Shown: positions 53,299 through 62,469, counted from the first letter of the stretch. The stretch is DNA of 64,000 nt from Paenibacillus crassostreae (GCF_001857945.1 NZ_CP017770.1:4464001-4528000), one strand, 5' to 3'. Numbers and translations are program-made. Notes: a model not told the origin generated them from the letters alone.

Positions 53299-53331
53299 AG
53301 AAGAAGATTAACTGGTTAGTATGATAGGAAG

Positions 53332-53370
53332 AATGATGTTCCCGAGATTATGGGGAGGATCATTTTTTTT
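53332..53370 (+). terminator. Terminator after the serine hydrolase pair
   Basis: AATGATGTTCCC (53332-53343) pairs with GGGGAGGATCATT (53352-53364) with one bulge; eight T follow to 53370. Confidence 0.82.
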
Positions 53371-53438
53371 GTGATAAATCTTATATATTTGAATCAATTT
53401 AGTTGACTGAATAAGATAGCTTATGCTATTTTCTATAT

Positions 53439-53453
53439 TGATAATGATTATCA
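53439..53453 (+). promoter_or_regulatory. Perfect Fur box with no following gene
   Basis: TGATAATGATTATCA is a perfect 7-1-7 Fur palindrome. TTGACT (53403-53408) and TATTTT (53427-53432), 18 bases apart, form a reasonable promoter just upstream. The preceding genes end at a terminator (53370), and no gene starts on the plus strand until 54458. Confidence 0.75.
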
Positions 53454-53620
53454 GCTTTAATTAATCGTGCTTTGCACTTTGTATTGAAACCTTAGGAGTA
53501 TTTAGTAATAGAACTGGAGCAGAAGAGGTATAGAAGTCTGTAGAATATGACGGATACTTATAATATAGATCGTATGTATCTAACAAAATATCCGGATGCT
53601 AAGGCATCCGGATATTTCTA
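53440..53620 (+). ncRNA. Candidate Fur-regulated small RNA
   Basis: A transcript beginning near the Fur box would end at a perfect 14-bp terminator at 53586-53617, giving about 150-180 nucleotides with no convincing reading frame (the one ATG reading frame, at about 53550, has no ribosome site and runs through the terminator stem). This is the arrangement expected for an FsrA/RyhB-like iron-sparing RNA. Exact ends are guesses from the sequence; no homology to FsrA is claimed. Confidence 0.4.
53586..53617. terminator. Perfect 14-bp bidirectional terminator
   Basis: AAATATCCGGATGC (53586-53599), loop TAAG, and its exact complement (53604-53617). The A-rich left arm and T-rich right arm make it usable by the minus-strand Sfp gene (ends at 53626) and by a plus-strand RNA. 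Confidence 0.88.
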
Positions 53621-53625
53621 TATGG

Positions 53626-54312
53626 TTATAGCAAACTATCGTACAATTCAGACAAAGTGATTTCTTGAATATGATCAGGAAATGCTTCCGAATTTGAACA
53701 AACAGACAAGATATGTGAGGAATCTATTCTGAAACTCTTGAAATGGAATCCTTTAGCTTCAGGTGAAAACCATTCCCCAATATTGTTACAAACGATAGAA
53801 AAGGAATCCAAAGGGATCGACAAACCTTTTCCGATAGCCTTCATATAGCTTTCTTTCAAGGTCCATAATTGATAGAAATAATCCAGTTGTCTCCCTCCGG
53901 AATAAGAAGCGAGTTTCCAATTCTCTTGTGGAGTAAAAAGATTTGCCGCGAATTGAAGATCCATTTGCTTGATCTCCTCAATATCAATACCTAAACATTG
54001 ACCATGATTTCCCCACGCTATAGTAACCCATTTTCCAGAGTGAGATATATTGAAACAAATTTGTGGATAGTTACTTAACATAGGTTTGCCATACGAATTG
54101 TAGTCAAAACGAAGCTCCTTGTGACTTACATCCAACTGTCGAGATAATATAGTGCGAATTAATAGCTCACCTACCAAGGAACGGTACGCATCTTCTTTAT
54201 GAATGAATCTTGTGAATTTCTGCCTGCGTTCCTCTGAGACGCTATCTAAGAAGAGAGTTAAATAATCCGGTCTGATGTCTGCCGGGATATGTACGATTGC
54301 AATAGACTGCAT
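53626..54312 (-). CDS. 4'-phosphopantetheinyl transferase (Sfp type)
   Basis: A 228-residue Sfp-family enzyme. The magnesium and CoA motifs are LGIDIEEIKQMD (about residues 101-112) and WTLKESYMKAIGKG (about 145-158), with FNISHSGKWV before them. It attaches the phosphopantetheine arm to carrier proteins of NRPS/PKS or fatty-acid systems. No carrier-protein gene is in this window. It is divergent from the MFS gene, and GGGTGAT precedes its ATG. Confidence 0.9.
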   Translation of the reverse strand: MQSIAIVHIPADIRPDYLTLFLDSVSEERRQKFTRFIHKEDAYRSLVGELLIRTILSRQLDVSHKELRFDYNSYGKPMLSNYPQICFNISHSGKWVTIAWGNHGQCLGIDIEEIKQMDLQFAANLFTPQENWKLASYSGGRQLDYFYQLWTLKESYMKAIGKGLSIPLDSFSIVCNNIGEWFSPEAKGFHFKSFRIDSSHILSVCSNSEAFPDHIQEITLSELYDSLL

Positions 54313-54457
54313 AATAAATCACCCGAACAAATAGTTCTACAACTGAATAGAGAAACCCTTTATTTGATATTTATTATGGTACGAATATATGTTCTATGCT
54401 AGAATAATTCGTATTCATTGAATATTTTCCCATTATGTAAGAAGAAAGAGATAACAA

Positions 54458-55702
54458 ATGATCACACAATTAAAACAAATTCATCCTTTGTCATGGACCA
54501 TTATTATTGGAACCATTTTTGGACGTATGGCTACGTCCATGAGTATTCCTTTTCTCTCGATTTATTTGATTAAAACGATGGGTGCTTCCCCATCACAGAC
54601 CGGAATTGTTGTAGCGATTAGTTCTCTAATTGGAGTATTTGCTAGTTTCTATGGGGGTTACATCTCTGATATTATCGGGCGAAAAAAAGTGTTACTAATC
54701 TCTGTTTTTGGTTGGGCATTAGTTTTTATTGGGTTTGCGGTGGCAGATAAAATCTGGCTCTTTTTTGTGATGAATGCATTGAATGGTTTGTGTCGAGCGA
54801 TGTTCGAGCCTACTTCTCGTGCATTATTGGCAGATATAACACCTCAGGAAAGCAAGCTTCTTGTTTTTAACTTAAGGTATGCTGCAATTAATTTAGGTGT
54901 TGTATTTGGGCCTATTCTTGGCTTACAAATGGGTGCTTCGGGCTCTAACTGGTCGTTTGCCGTTGCTGGAGTTGTCTACATCCTATATGGAGTAACGTTG
55001 ATTATTCAATTTATCAGATACCCCGAATTGGGTGCTGCATCATCTAGTGAGGGTCGCGAGCGAGTGACACTTTCTATGGCATTCCAAACTACCAGTAGGG
55101 ATCGAGTATTTCTATATGTTCTAATTGGGATGATCTTCTGCGTGCTTGGATACGGACATTTCAGTTCTACCCTAGCACAATATATGGAGATGACACCGAA
55201 TATTGAAGATGGAGCTACCTGGTTTGGTTATATGTTATCTTTCAACGCTATCGTTGTGCTGATTTGCCAATTCCCCGTGGTTAAATATGCTAGTAAGTTA
55301 CCACCTGTTATTCCGCTGATTATAGGAAGTGTTCTTGTTTCTTGTAGTCTCTTAATATTCGGAATTGCTCATTCATTCATTGGATTCATGCTCGGTGTAG
55401 TTATATTCACTATCGGAGAAGTTCTGATGTTCACTATGACAGATGTTCTTATTGACCGTATTGCTAAACCAGAATTACGAGGGACGTATTTTGGGATGAT
55501 TGGTTTTAACAATTTGGGTAATGTGCTAGCGCCTCTACTTGGGGGGTTACTTTTAGATACATTAGGATTAGATTCATCAGTTCTTATTTTCGTTATTATT
55601 GCCGTAACAGCAGCTTTTGGAATCCCATTCTTATTATCTGCAAATAGGATGATGAGAAAAGAGAATCTAAAACGCATGAACCAGATACCAAACGAATTGT
55701 AA
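54458..55702 (+). CDS. MFS transporter
   Basis: A 414-residue major facilitator protein with twelve hydrophobic helices. The loop 2-3 signature is YGGYISDIIGRKKVLLIS, and the second half repeats it weakly. It resembles drug:H+ antiporter-1 (YdhP/MdfA-like) exporters. The substrate is unknown. The ribosome site before ATG 54458 is weak (AAGAAAGAG). It is divergent from the Sfp-type gene and ends at an 18-bp perfect terminator shared with aspA. Confidence 0.88.
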   Translation: MITQLKQIHPLSWTIIIGTIFGRMATSMSIPFLSIYLIKTMGASPSQTGIVVAISSLIGVFASFYGGYISDIIGRKKVLLISVFGWALVFIGFAVADKIWLFFVMNALNGLCRAMFEPTSRALLADITPQESKLLVFNLRYAAINLGVVFGPILGLQMGASGSNWSFAVAGVVYILYGVTLIIQFIRYPELGAASSSEGRERVTLSMAFQTTSRDRVFLYVLIGMIFCVLGYGHFSSTLAQYMEMTPNIEDGATWFGYMLSFNAIVVLICQFPVVKYASKLPPVIPLIIGSVLVSCSLLIFGIAHSFIGFMLGVVIFTIGEVLMFTMTDVLIDRIAKPELRGTYFGMIGFNNLGNVLAPLLGGLLLDTLGLDSSVLIFVIIAVTAAFGIPFLLSANRMMRKENLKRMNQIPNEL

Positions 55703-55732
55703 CCAACTTATTAAAGTAACCCAGTCTAATGC

Positions 55733-55775
55733 TTTAACCAAAAAGTGACCCGAGAGAGGTCACTTTTTGGTTAAA
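55733..55775. terminator. Perfect 18-bp bidirectional terminator
   Basis: TTTAACCAAAAAGTGACC (55733-55750), loop CGAGAGA, and its exact complement (55758-55775). It lies between the convergent MFS and aspA genes, and the A/T-rich ends suit both strands. Confidence 0.92.
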
Positions 55776-55799
55776 GTGGCCGTCTTTCGGGTCTGTATT

Positions 55800-57215
55800 T
55801 TATTCCCTTTGAAGCAAGGCTGCACCTGCGATACCTGGGTTCGTCATTTGATATGGATCAAGTATGATATTTAGTTCTTCTTCTGATAATACATTATAGA
55901 GGAGACAGAGACTACGTACAGATTTACCTGTTGTTATGGCTTCACGTGCGATTCGGGATACCACTTCATAACCTAAATGAGGATTGAGAGCAGTAATAAT
56001 ACCTACGCTATTCTCAACATATTCACGGCAACGATCTTCGTTCGCTTGAATGCCTTCGATACAATGCTCTCTAAAAACACGGAACCCTTGATTCATGATT
56101 TCTAGTGACTGTAGTAAATTATAGACTAATACAGGTTCCATGACGTTAAGTTCTAATTGACCTGATTCTGATGCGAGGCATATGGTATGGTCATTACCAA
56201 TGACTTGGAACGCAATTTGATTAATGACCTCACACATCACTGGATTCACTTTCCCAGGCATAATAGATGAACCTGGTTGACGGGAGGGGAGAGTAATCTC
56301 ACCTAATCCAGCTCTTGGGCCAGAAGCCATCAGGCGAATGTCATTGGCTACTTTGGACATATTCATCATACATATTTTTAGAGCAGCAGAGACTTCTGTA
56401 TAAGCGTCTGTATTTTGTGTTGCATCTACGAGATGTTCGGCAGGTTCCAAAGGAAATCCACTCAATTCTGCGAGAATCTCGGCGACTCGTTGAATATAAC
56501 GTAAATCTGCATTAAGACCCGTACCGACGGCTGTTGCTCCCATATTAATAGTAAACAGGTTAGTTTTTGTAGCTTCTACTCGATGAATGTCTCGCTCTAG
56601 AACGCGAGCGTACGCTTGGAATTCTTGTCCAAGGCGAATGGGCACTGCGTCTTGGAGGTGGGTACGTCCCATTTTGATAATTCCGTCAAATTCTATAGCT
56701 TTATCACTAAATGCTTTATGTAAATCTTTCATGGTAATGAGGAGTTTCTCAATCATGGTTAGAACGGCTAAATGGACGGCAGTTGGAAAAGCATCATTCG
56801 TCGATTGAGCCATGTTCACATGATTATTGGGATTAATGTTCTCATAACTTCCTTTTTCTTCACCTATAAGTTCGAGTGCACGATTAGCAATGACTTCATT
56901 GGCATTCATATTAATCGATGTACCTGCACCACCTTGAATCGGATCAACAATGAATTGATCGAACCACCGTCCAACTATAATTTCATCAGCTGCTTTGACG
57001 ATGGCTTCCCCTTTATTAATGCGTAACCGCTTGATCTCCATATTAGCAATAGCCGCACTTTTTTTCACAATGGCAATAGCACGAATGAGTTCGGGGTGAA
57101 TACGCTGCCCGGTAATGGGGAAATTCTCCGCAGCTCGTATAGATTGTATGCCATAATAAGCGTCTGCAGGAACTTCCTTTGTACCAAGAAAATCTTTCTC
57201 TAATCTCATCATCAT
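55800..57215 (-). CDS. aspA: Aspartate ammonia-lyase
   Basis: A 471-residue class II fumarase/aspartase enzyme. The signature GSSIMPGKVNPVMCE is intact and the N-terminal RLEKDFLGTKEVPADAYYGIQS is characteristic of aspartase, which converts L-aspartate to fumarate and ammonia. STNDAFPTAVHL and GRTHLQDAVP give the other active-site segments. GGAGG is eight bases upstream of the ATG at 57213-57215. The length is normal. Aspartase rather than fumarase is supported by the N-terminus, though the two are close. Confidence 0.9.
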   Translation of the reverse strand: MMMRLEKDFLGTKEVPADAYYGIQSIRAAENFPITGQRIHPELIRAIAIVKKSAAIANMEIKRLRINKGEAIVKAADEIIVGRWFDQFIVDPIQGGAGTSINMNANEVIANRALELIGEEKGSYENINPNNHVNMAQSTNDAFPTAVHLAVLTMIEKLLITMKDLHKAFSDKAIEFDGIIKMGRTHLQDAVPIRLGQEFQAYARVLERDIHRVEATKTNLFTINMGATAVGTGLNADLRYIQRVAEILAELSGFPLEPAEHLVDATQNTDAYTEVSAALKICMMNMSKVANDIRLMASGPRAGLGEITLPSRQPGSSIMPGKVNPVMCEVINQIAFQVIGNDHTICLASESGQLELNVMEPVLVYNLLQSLEIMNQGFRVFREHCIEGIQANEDRCREYVENSVGIITALNPHLGYEVVSRIAREAITTGKSVRSLCLLYNVLSEEELNIILDPYQMTNPGIAGAALLQRE

Positions 57216-57375
57216 TTGAATACCTCCAAGTGTTAAAGTTAGAACTATAAATCTCTTAAATGTACAGTACCATCCATGCTCGCTATCATTATAGTTCTTT
57301 CTTATCGACTAATCCATTATTATCATAAAGCAAGCTGAAACGGCAATACCGTCCTTGTCAAGGAGTTTATCCTCG

Positions 57376-57412
57376 AAAAAAAACAAGGCTCGTCAAAAGC
57401 GAACCTTGCTTG
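57376..57412 (-). terminator. Terminator after fabV
   Basis: On the minus strand CAAGGTTCG pairs with CGAGCCTTG (one G-T pair) around CTTTTGA, followed by eight T (57383 to 57376). Confidence 0.85.
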
Positions 57413-57428
57413 ATTGTATGAATGAAAT

Positions 57429-58619
57429 TTAATTCGAGTGAGGAACCTGAATTTCCGGATTAACATCAGCTTCATAGTCGACACCGTCGATTTCAAATCC
57501 GAATAACTGGAAGAATTCTCGACGATAGCCTTCAAGATCTGCAAGTTCATTAATGTTCTCTGTGGATATCTGATTCCATATCTGGGTAACTTCAGCTTGT
57601 ACATCTTCACGTAATTCCCAATCATCAATGCGAATACGTCCTTGATCATCGACAGGTACTCCATCATTACTATACAGACGTTCTGAGAATAATCGATAGG
57701 TTTGCTCAATACAGCCTTCATGAATTCCTTTTTCTTTCATCACTTTATATAGCGCGGAAATATATAAAGGTACGACTGGAATAGCAGAGCTGGATTGAGT
57801 TACAAGTGCTTTGCTTACACAGACATAGGCAGAACCACCAGTAACGCTAAGTTGTTCGTTCATGCGAGTGGCAGTTGCCTCAAGATGATCTTTGGCTTGA
57901 CCAATGGATCCATCTCGGTAGACAGCTTTTGTAATTTCAGAACCGATATAGGAGTATGAAACCGTCATCGCATCATTAGCTAGAACGCCAGCCTCATGTA
58001 GATCATGAATCCACATTTCCCAATCGTCACCACCCATAACGGTGACCGTATCACGAATTTCATCTTCTGTAGCTGGATCAATTGTAATTTGGCTCACTTC
58101 ACCTGTATGGAAATTGACAGTTTTGTTCGTGAATGGCTTACCGATAGGTTTAAGTACGGAATTTACCATTTCTCCAGTATGTGGATCAGTTCTTCTTGGA
58201 GAAGCAACACTATAAATGACAAGATCAATTTGTCCTAGTTCCGTACGAATAAGCTCGATCGTTTTTGCCTTGGTTTCCGGAGAGAAAGCATCACCTGTGA
58301 CACTAAAAGATTTCAGACCTGCTGCCTCAGCTGCTGCTTCAAATGCTGCAGAGTTGTACCAACCCGACGAGGCCGTACGTTTCTCAGTTCCGCTACTAGG
58401 ACGATACACACCAACGGTATTCGCATGAGCACCGAATGCTGCTACAATTCGCGAGGCCAATCCGTAACCGGTTGATGCTCCGACGACTAACACATTACGA
58501 GGGCCTTTCACTTCAGGTCGTGATTGTACATATTCTATTTGCTTCTGTACAAGACGAGCGCAACCAACAGGATGTGATGTCGTACAAATAAAGCCACGTG
58601 TTCTTGGTTTAATAATCAT
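57429..58619 (-). CDS. fabV: Trans-2-enoyl-ACP/CoA reductase FabV
   Basis: A 396-residue NADH-dependent enoyl reductase. It begins MIIKPRTRGFICTTSHPVGC, has the NAD motif VLVVGASTGYGLASRI, and the catalytic Tyr-(x8)-Lys pattern YSYIGSEITK. FabV reduces the enoyl intermediate at the end of each fatty-acid elongation cycle and is naturally insensitive to triclosan. GAGAGGAA precedes the ATG. A FapR-like operator sits 42 bases upstream, so the gene is probably in the fatty-acid regulon. It is a monocistronic unit with its own terminator. Confidence 0.93.
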   Translation of the reverse strand: MIIKPRTRGFICTTSHPVGCARLVQKQIEYVQSRPEVKGPRNVLVVGASTGYGLASRIVAAFGAHANTVGVYRPSSGTEKRTASSGWYNSAAFEAAAEAAGLKSFSVTGDAFSPETKAKTIELIRTELGQIDLVIYSVASPRRTDPHTGEMVNSVLKPIGKPFTNKTVNFHTGEVSQITIDPATEDEIRDTVTVMGGDDWEMWIHDLHEAGVLANDAMTVSYSYIGSEITKAVYRDGSIGQAKDHLEATATRMNEQLSVTGGSAYVCVSKALVTQSSSAIPVVPLYISALYKVMKEKGIHEGCIEQTYRLFSERLYSNDGVPVDDQGRIRIDDWELREDVQAEVTQIWNQISTENINELADLEGYRREFFQLFGFEIDGVDYEADVNPEIQVPHSN

Positions 58620-58660
58620 AAGTTTTTAATTCCTCTCTTTACAGAACATATCAATACATA

Positions 58661-58679
58661 TTTAGTACCTGGTCATTAA
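58661..58679 (-). promoter_or_regulatory. FapR-like operator upstream of fabV
   Basis: TTTAGTACCTGGTCATTAA shares the left half TTAGTACCTGGT exactly with the FapR site pattern (ATTAGTACCTGGTACTAAT), and 14 of 19 positions overall. On the coding (minus) strand it reads ..ACCAGGTACTAAA... It lies 42-60 bases before the fabV start. FapR represses lipid genes and is released by malonyl-CoA; control of fabV by it is inference. Confidence 0.62.
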
Positions 58680-58887
58680 CCATTTAGGCAATTGTACCAT
58701 AGACTGGTGGATATAAGAAAATATATAGTGGTTGCTCTGCATTCTTATAAAGGTATTCATTAATCCGATACAGCTTGAGTAAAGTAATTATGTTAAACTT
58801 AAACCTAATATGGATTACAGGTCAGATATTATTGTCATGATCATCCATCAATGTGTCATGTAATGCAAGGAGAGAGGTAATTATAAT

Positions 58888-59652
58888 ATGAAGCTGGTAT
58901 CTTGGAATGTTAATGGGTTAAGAGCGTGCGTAACCAAGGGGTTTAATGATTACTTCCATGAGATGGAAGCTGATATATTTTGTGTGCAAGAAACTAAATT
59001 ACAAGAAGGACAAATAGCGCTGGAGCTTGGTGAACAATATTCTCAGTATTGGAACTACGCTGTTAAGAAAGGGTATTCAGGAACAGCTATTTTCACGAAG
59101 ATCCAACCTATTTCTGTGCGATATGGTCTGGAGGAAGATGAAGAAGTCGAGGGTCGAATCATTACGCTAGAGTTCGGAACTTTTTATCTGGTGAATGTAT
59201 ACACCCCCAATTCAAGACGAGATCTATCCAGACTTGAATTAAGATTGGAGTGGGAAGAACGCTTTCGTAATTATATTCTACAATTGGATTCAATGAAGCC
59301 GGTGATTATTTGTGGTGATCTGAACGTTGCTCATCAGGAGATTGATCTTAAGAACCCACAGTCCAATCGTAACAATTCAGGCTTCACATTAGAAGAGCGT
59401 AGTAAAATGACTCAATTATTGGAATCTGGTTTTACAGATACGTTCAGACATTTCTATCCGGATCAGACGGGTGCTTATACTTGGTGGTCCTATATGCCAA
59501 AAATAAGAGAGCGGAATGTTGGATGGAGAATTGACTATTTCCTAGTATCTTCAAGATTGACTCCTTCATTATTGGATGCTCAAATTGATTTTGAAATAAA
59601 AGGTAGTGATCACTGTCCCGTTATTCTGATGATGGATGAGAACGACATATGA
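58888..59652 (+). CDS. exoA: Exodeoxyribonuclease III
   Basis: A 254-residue AP endonuclease of the ExoIII/APE1 family. Motifs are MKLVSWNVNGLRACV, QETKLQ (metal Glu), YSGTAIFTK, ICGDLNVAHQEIDL, WWSYMPKIRERNVGWRIDYFL and GSDHCPV (catalytic His). It incises DNA at abasic sites and fits downstream of glycosylases such as AlkA in repair. GAGAGAGG precedes the ATG. It is 56 bases upstream of murB on the same strand. Confidence 0.92.
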   Translation: MKLVSWNVNGLRACVTKGFNDYFHEMEADIFCVQETKLQEGQIALELGEQYSQYWNYAVKKGYSGTAIFTKIQPISVRYGLEEDEEVEGRIITLEFGTFYLVNVYTPNSRRDLSRLELRLEWEERFRNYILQLDSMKPVIICGDLNVAHQEIDLKNPQSNRNNSGFTLEERSKMTQLLESGFTDTFRHFYPDQTGAYTWWSYMPKIRERNVGWRIDYFLVSSRLTPSLLDAQIDFEIKGSDHCPVILMMDENDI

Positions 59653-59708
59653 TAAAATAAGATTCAACATAGACGAATGATTTCATAACTTGAAAGAGGA
59701 GTACGGAA

Positions 59709-60620
59709 ATGGACATCAATCAGGTTTACAATGAGTTAAAGACAATAATTCCGTTAGCGGAGATTCAATGTCATGAAACACTAAAAAATCATGTATATAC
59801 TAAAATGGGTGGCCAAGCAGATATTCGAGTTCTGCCGTCATCGTACGATGAAGTTCAATCTGTCATTAAATATGCAAAAGATCATCATCTGACGATTACT
59901 ATATTGGGTAATGGCTCTAATGTAATAATTAGAGATGGTGGCATCCGGGGAATTGTTGTGCAACTCACGAATTTACAGGAAATTATGATAGATGAACATA
60001 CATTACGAGCTCATAGTGGTGCATCTATTATACAAGCATCACAGATAGCCCTACAGAACCAACTTACAGGGCTTGAATTTGCATGTGGCATTCCAGGTAC
60101 TGTAGGTGGGGCACTCTATATGAATGCAGGTGCATACGGAGGAGAGATTGCAGATGTGCTGCAGGATGCACTTGTGGTAGATTCCAGTGGGAATTTGTTG
60201 ACATTGCATCAAGATGACATGGATTGGGGATACCGACATAGTATTTTTGCAGGAGGACTTTATACGATTCTCGAAGCAAGATTTGCTTTGCGACCGGGAG
60301 TATATTCATCCATTAAAGATAAAATGGATGAATTAACATTTCTAAGAGAGTCGAAACAACCCTTAGAATACCCCTCGTGTGGAAGTGTTTTTAAGCGTCC
60401 ACCAAATCGATTTGCAGGTCAATTGATTCAAGAGAGTGGCTTACAAGGTGTACGAATCGGTGGAGCAGAAGTCTCGACGAAACATGCAGGATTCATCGTT
60501 AATGTGGATAACGCAACGGCTAGTGATTATATTTCCTTAGTTTCTCATGTAAGAGATACGGTTAAAGGGAAATTCGGAATCGAATTGGAAACAGAAGTTA
60601 AATTTATAGGCGAAGAATAA
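59709..60620 (+). CDS. murB: UDP-N-acetylenolpyruvoylglucosamine reductase
   Basis: A 303-residue FAD enzyme of peptidoglycan precursor synthesis that reduces UDP-GlcNAc-enolpyruvate to UDP-MurNAc with NADPH. FAD-binding sequences ILGNGSNVIIRDGGI and FACGIPGTVGGALYMNAGAYGGEI are clear; the proton-donor serine is in YPSCGSVFKRP and the C-terminal Glu in LETEVKFIG. GAGGAG precedes the ATG at 59709. The gene is away from the main mur cluster, as in other Bacillales. A perfect hairpin terminates it. Confidence 0.93.
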   Translation: MDINQVYNELKTIIPLAEIQCHETLKNHVYTKMGGQADIRVLPSSYDEVQSVIKYAKDHHLTITILGNGSNVIIRDGGIRGIVVQLTNLQEIMIDEHTLRAHSGASIIQASQIALQNQLTGLEFACGIPGTVGGALYMNAGAYGGEIADVLQDALVVDSSGNLLTLHQDDMDWGYRHSIFAGGLYTILEARFALRPGVYSSIKDKMDELTFLRESKQPLEYPSCGSVFKRPPNRFAGQLIQESGLQGVRIGGAEVSTKHAGFIVNVDNATASDYISLVSHVRDTVKGKFGIELETEVKFIGEE

Positions 60621-60680
60621 CGAAGTAACGCACGCAATGGATGAAAGTGCATAACAGAGTTCTCTATACTTTCATATTTA

Positions 60681-60713
60681 AATAAGCTATCGAAGTCTTC
60701 GATAGCTTATTTG
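60681..60713. terminator. Bidirectional terminator after murB
   Basis: AAATAAGCTATCGAA (60681-60695) pairs perfectly with TTCGATAGCTTATTT (60699-60713). It lies between murB and the convergent small gene. Confidence 0.88.
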
Positions 60714-60722
60714 TGAGTTTAC

Positions 60723-61058
60723 TTATTTCAAAGATACTGTGTATTTTGCTCTTGCAGTATTCAGTTCTATTTCTTCATCACCGAAGTCGGTAATTGATAA
60801 ATCTTCCGTAACAAGTTCATACGTGTCTTGTGGTAGTGGCTCCAAGTTACCGTCCCTGTTCATGGTACTGCCTGTACCTTTCAGGATGATGGCATTATCC
60901 TCGTAATCATCACTACCTTCTTCTGTTTGTCTAATATCGATTTGAGACAGCTTAATGTGAACCTGATCGATATCCTCCTGTTCTATCTTTTGGACGATGA
61001 CGGTTTTATCAAGGTGTGTATTTAGCCAGTTTGTGACTTTCTTTACGTCTTGCACCAC
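60723..61058 (-). CDS. Hypothetical acidic protein
   Basis: A 111-residue soluble acidic protein with no signal peptide or membrane helix. It begins GTG-GTG (MVQDVKKVTNWL) with AAGGGAATG upstream. The middle has an acidic run (EEGSDDYEDN) and the end alternates strand-like segments (YELVTEDLSITDFGDEEIELNTARAKYTVSL). I do not recognise the family. It ends at the terminator shared with murB, which supports a real gene. Confidence 0.6.
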   Translation of the reverse strand: MVQDVKKVTNWLNTHLDKTVIVQKIEQEDIDQVHIKLSQIDIRQTEEGSDDYEDNAIILKGTGSTMNRDGNLEPLPQDTYELVTEDLSITDFGDEEIELNTARAKYTVSLK

Positions 61059-61159
61059 AATATCATTCCCTTTGTCAATGGTTTTGTATATGTTAGTATC
61101 TCCAGAATTCTTTCTGGAATTCTATTTTCGAAGAAAAATATTTTTTATTGTGGATTCAT

Positions 61160-61197
61160 AGACTGGACCTTTTAATAGAAGAGGGTCAGTCTTTTTT
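61160..61197 (+). terminator. Orphan terminator-like hairpin upstream of the CotSA-like gene
   Basis: AGACTGGACC (61160-61169) can pair with GGGTCAGTCT (61183-61192, one bulge), followed by TTTTT. No plus-strand gene ends just before it; it could cap readthrough or end a short leader. Confidence 0.55.
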
Positions 61198-61270
61198 GAT
61201 ATTAGTAGATTTGCCGTTACTGATATAAGAATTCTTCATATCCTATTAGTAGAGGGTGGAGGTGATAGTA

Positions 61271-62446
61271 ATGGTAGAACGAGTGTTGAAAATTGCTTTG
61301 ATTTGCACGGAAATGCTACCTGTTCCTCCAATTAGGGGTGGAGCTATCCAGATTCTACTAGGTGGAGTAATCCCCTATCTTGCTAGTAAATATGAGATAA
61401 CGATCTATTGTAGATCTGATCGAGAACTAGCGGATCGGGAGACCGTAGAAGGTGTTTCATATATTCGCGTATCAGCAGATGATTACGTAGTTAACATCGC
61501 CAAGGAACTGGTTGCGGCACGCAAGGCAAATCATCATTATGACGTAATTCATGTCTTCAATCGTCCTAGTAATATACTGATCTATAAATCTGCAATGCCA
61601 ATGAGTAGTTTTGTCGTAAGTCTTCATAATGAAATGTTTCGAGAAAAAAAGATTACTGAGAAATTGGGTCGAAAGAGCATCAAAGCAGTTGATGGAATTA
61701 TGAGTATCAGTGATTATATTGGTGAAACTATTATTTCTAGATTCCCGATAGCGAAAAGTAAGGTAAGGACGGTATATTCGGGAATTGATTTGAAGCGATA
61801 TTATCCAATATGGTCTGAAGAAGCATTAGCAATTCGTACTGAACTGCGGAAAACTCATGGAGTGGAACACAACAAAGTAGTCTTATTCGTCGGCCGTCTG
61901 ACTAAGTCTAAAGGTCCCGATATCCTTATCCATTCAATGGAGCAAGTAATACGCGAGCATCCAGATGCAGTGCTCATGATCGTAGGTAGTAAATGGTTTC
62001 ATGATGAGCGTATTGATAGATATGGTGAACGTATCCGTGAATTAGCAAGTGGTTTTGGTGATCAGATTCGCTTCACGGGCTTTATCCAGCCAAAAGAGTT
62101 ACCAACCATATTTTTACTCGGAGATGTGTTTGTATGTAGCTCTCAATGGCAGGAACCTTTAGCTAGAGTCCATTATGAGGCGATGGGTGCTGGTCTTCCG
62201 ATTATTACAACGAACCGAGGAGGTAATGCGGAAATTATTAAGCACAACGAGAATGGATTCGTGATTGACGATTATACGAACCCACAAGCTTTCGCCGAGT
62301 CAATCTCGTATCTATTTAATCATCCACATGAAGCTTCACGTTTAGCTAAAGCTGGTAGAGCGTTTGTAGAGATCAATCACGGATATGAGCATGTGGCTCG
62401 ACGTCTTGAGTTACTCTATCTCGATGCGTTGAATAAGTCTATCTAA
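61271..62446 (+). CDS. Family 4 glycosyltransferase (CotSA-like)
   Basis: A 391-residue GT-B glycosyltransferase. The N-terminal domain has PPIRGGAIQILLGG, and the C-terminal donor domain has VLFVGRLTKSKGPDILIHSM and the EX7E-like EPLARVHYEAMGAGLPIITT. GGAGGTG precedes the ATG at 61271. It is followed after 23 bases by two CotS-family genes, which matches the cotSA-cotS pair of B. subtilis spore coat. A role in spore-surface glycosylation is inferred from that arrangement. Confidence 0.8.
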   Translation: MVERVLKIALICTEMLPVPPIRGGAIQILLGGVIPYLASKYEITIYCRSDRELADRETVEGVSYIRVSADDYVVNIAKELVAARKANHHYDVIHVFNRPSNILIYKSAMPMSSFVVSLHNEMFREKKITEKLGRKSIKAVDGIMSISDYIGETIISRFPIAKSKVRTVYSGIDLKRYYPIWSEEALAIRTELRKTHGVEHNKVVLFVGRLTKSKGPDILIHSMEQVIREHPDAVLMIVGSKWFHDERIDRYGERIRELASGFGDQIRFTGFIQPKELPTIFLLGDVFVCSSQWQEPLARVHYEAMGAGLPIITTNRGGNAEIIKHNENGFVIDDYTNPQAFAESISYLFNHPHEASRLAKAGRAFVEINHGYEHVARRLELLYLDALNKSI

Positions 62447-62469
62447 ATGGATGAAAGAGGGGGAAAAGC

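Noticed and set aside
53550..53662. Short reading frame starting at an ATG near 53550
   Set aside because: It has no ribosome site, and it reads straight through the perfect terminator stem and into the end of the Sfp-type gene.
53626..54312. Functional link between the Sfp-type transferase and the type III PKS at 28.7 kb
   Set aside because: Type III synthases use free CoA thioesters and need no phosphopantetheinyl carrier; the loci are 23 kb apart.
57323..57721. Minus-strand 132-codon frame overlapping the fabV end
   Set aside because: It is out of frame with fabV, runs through the fabV terminator and has no recognisable motif.
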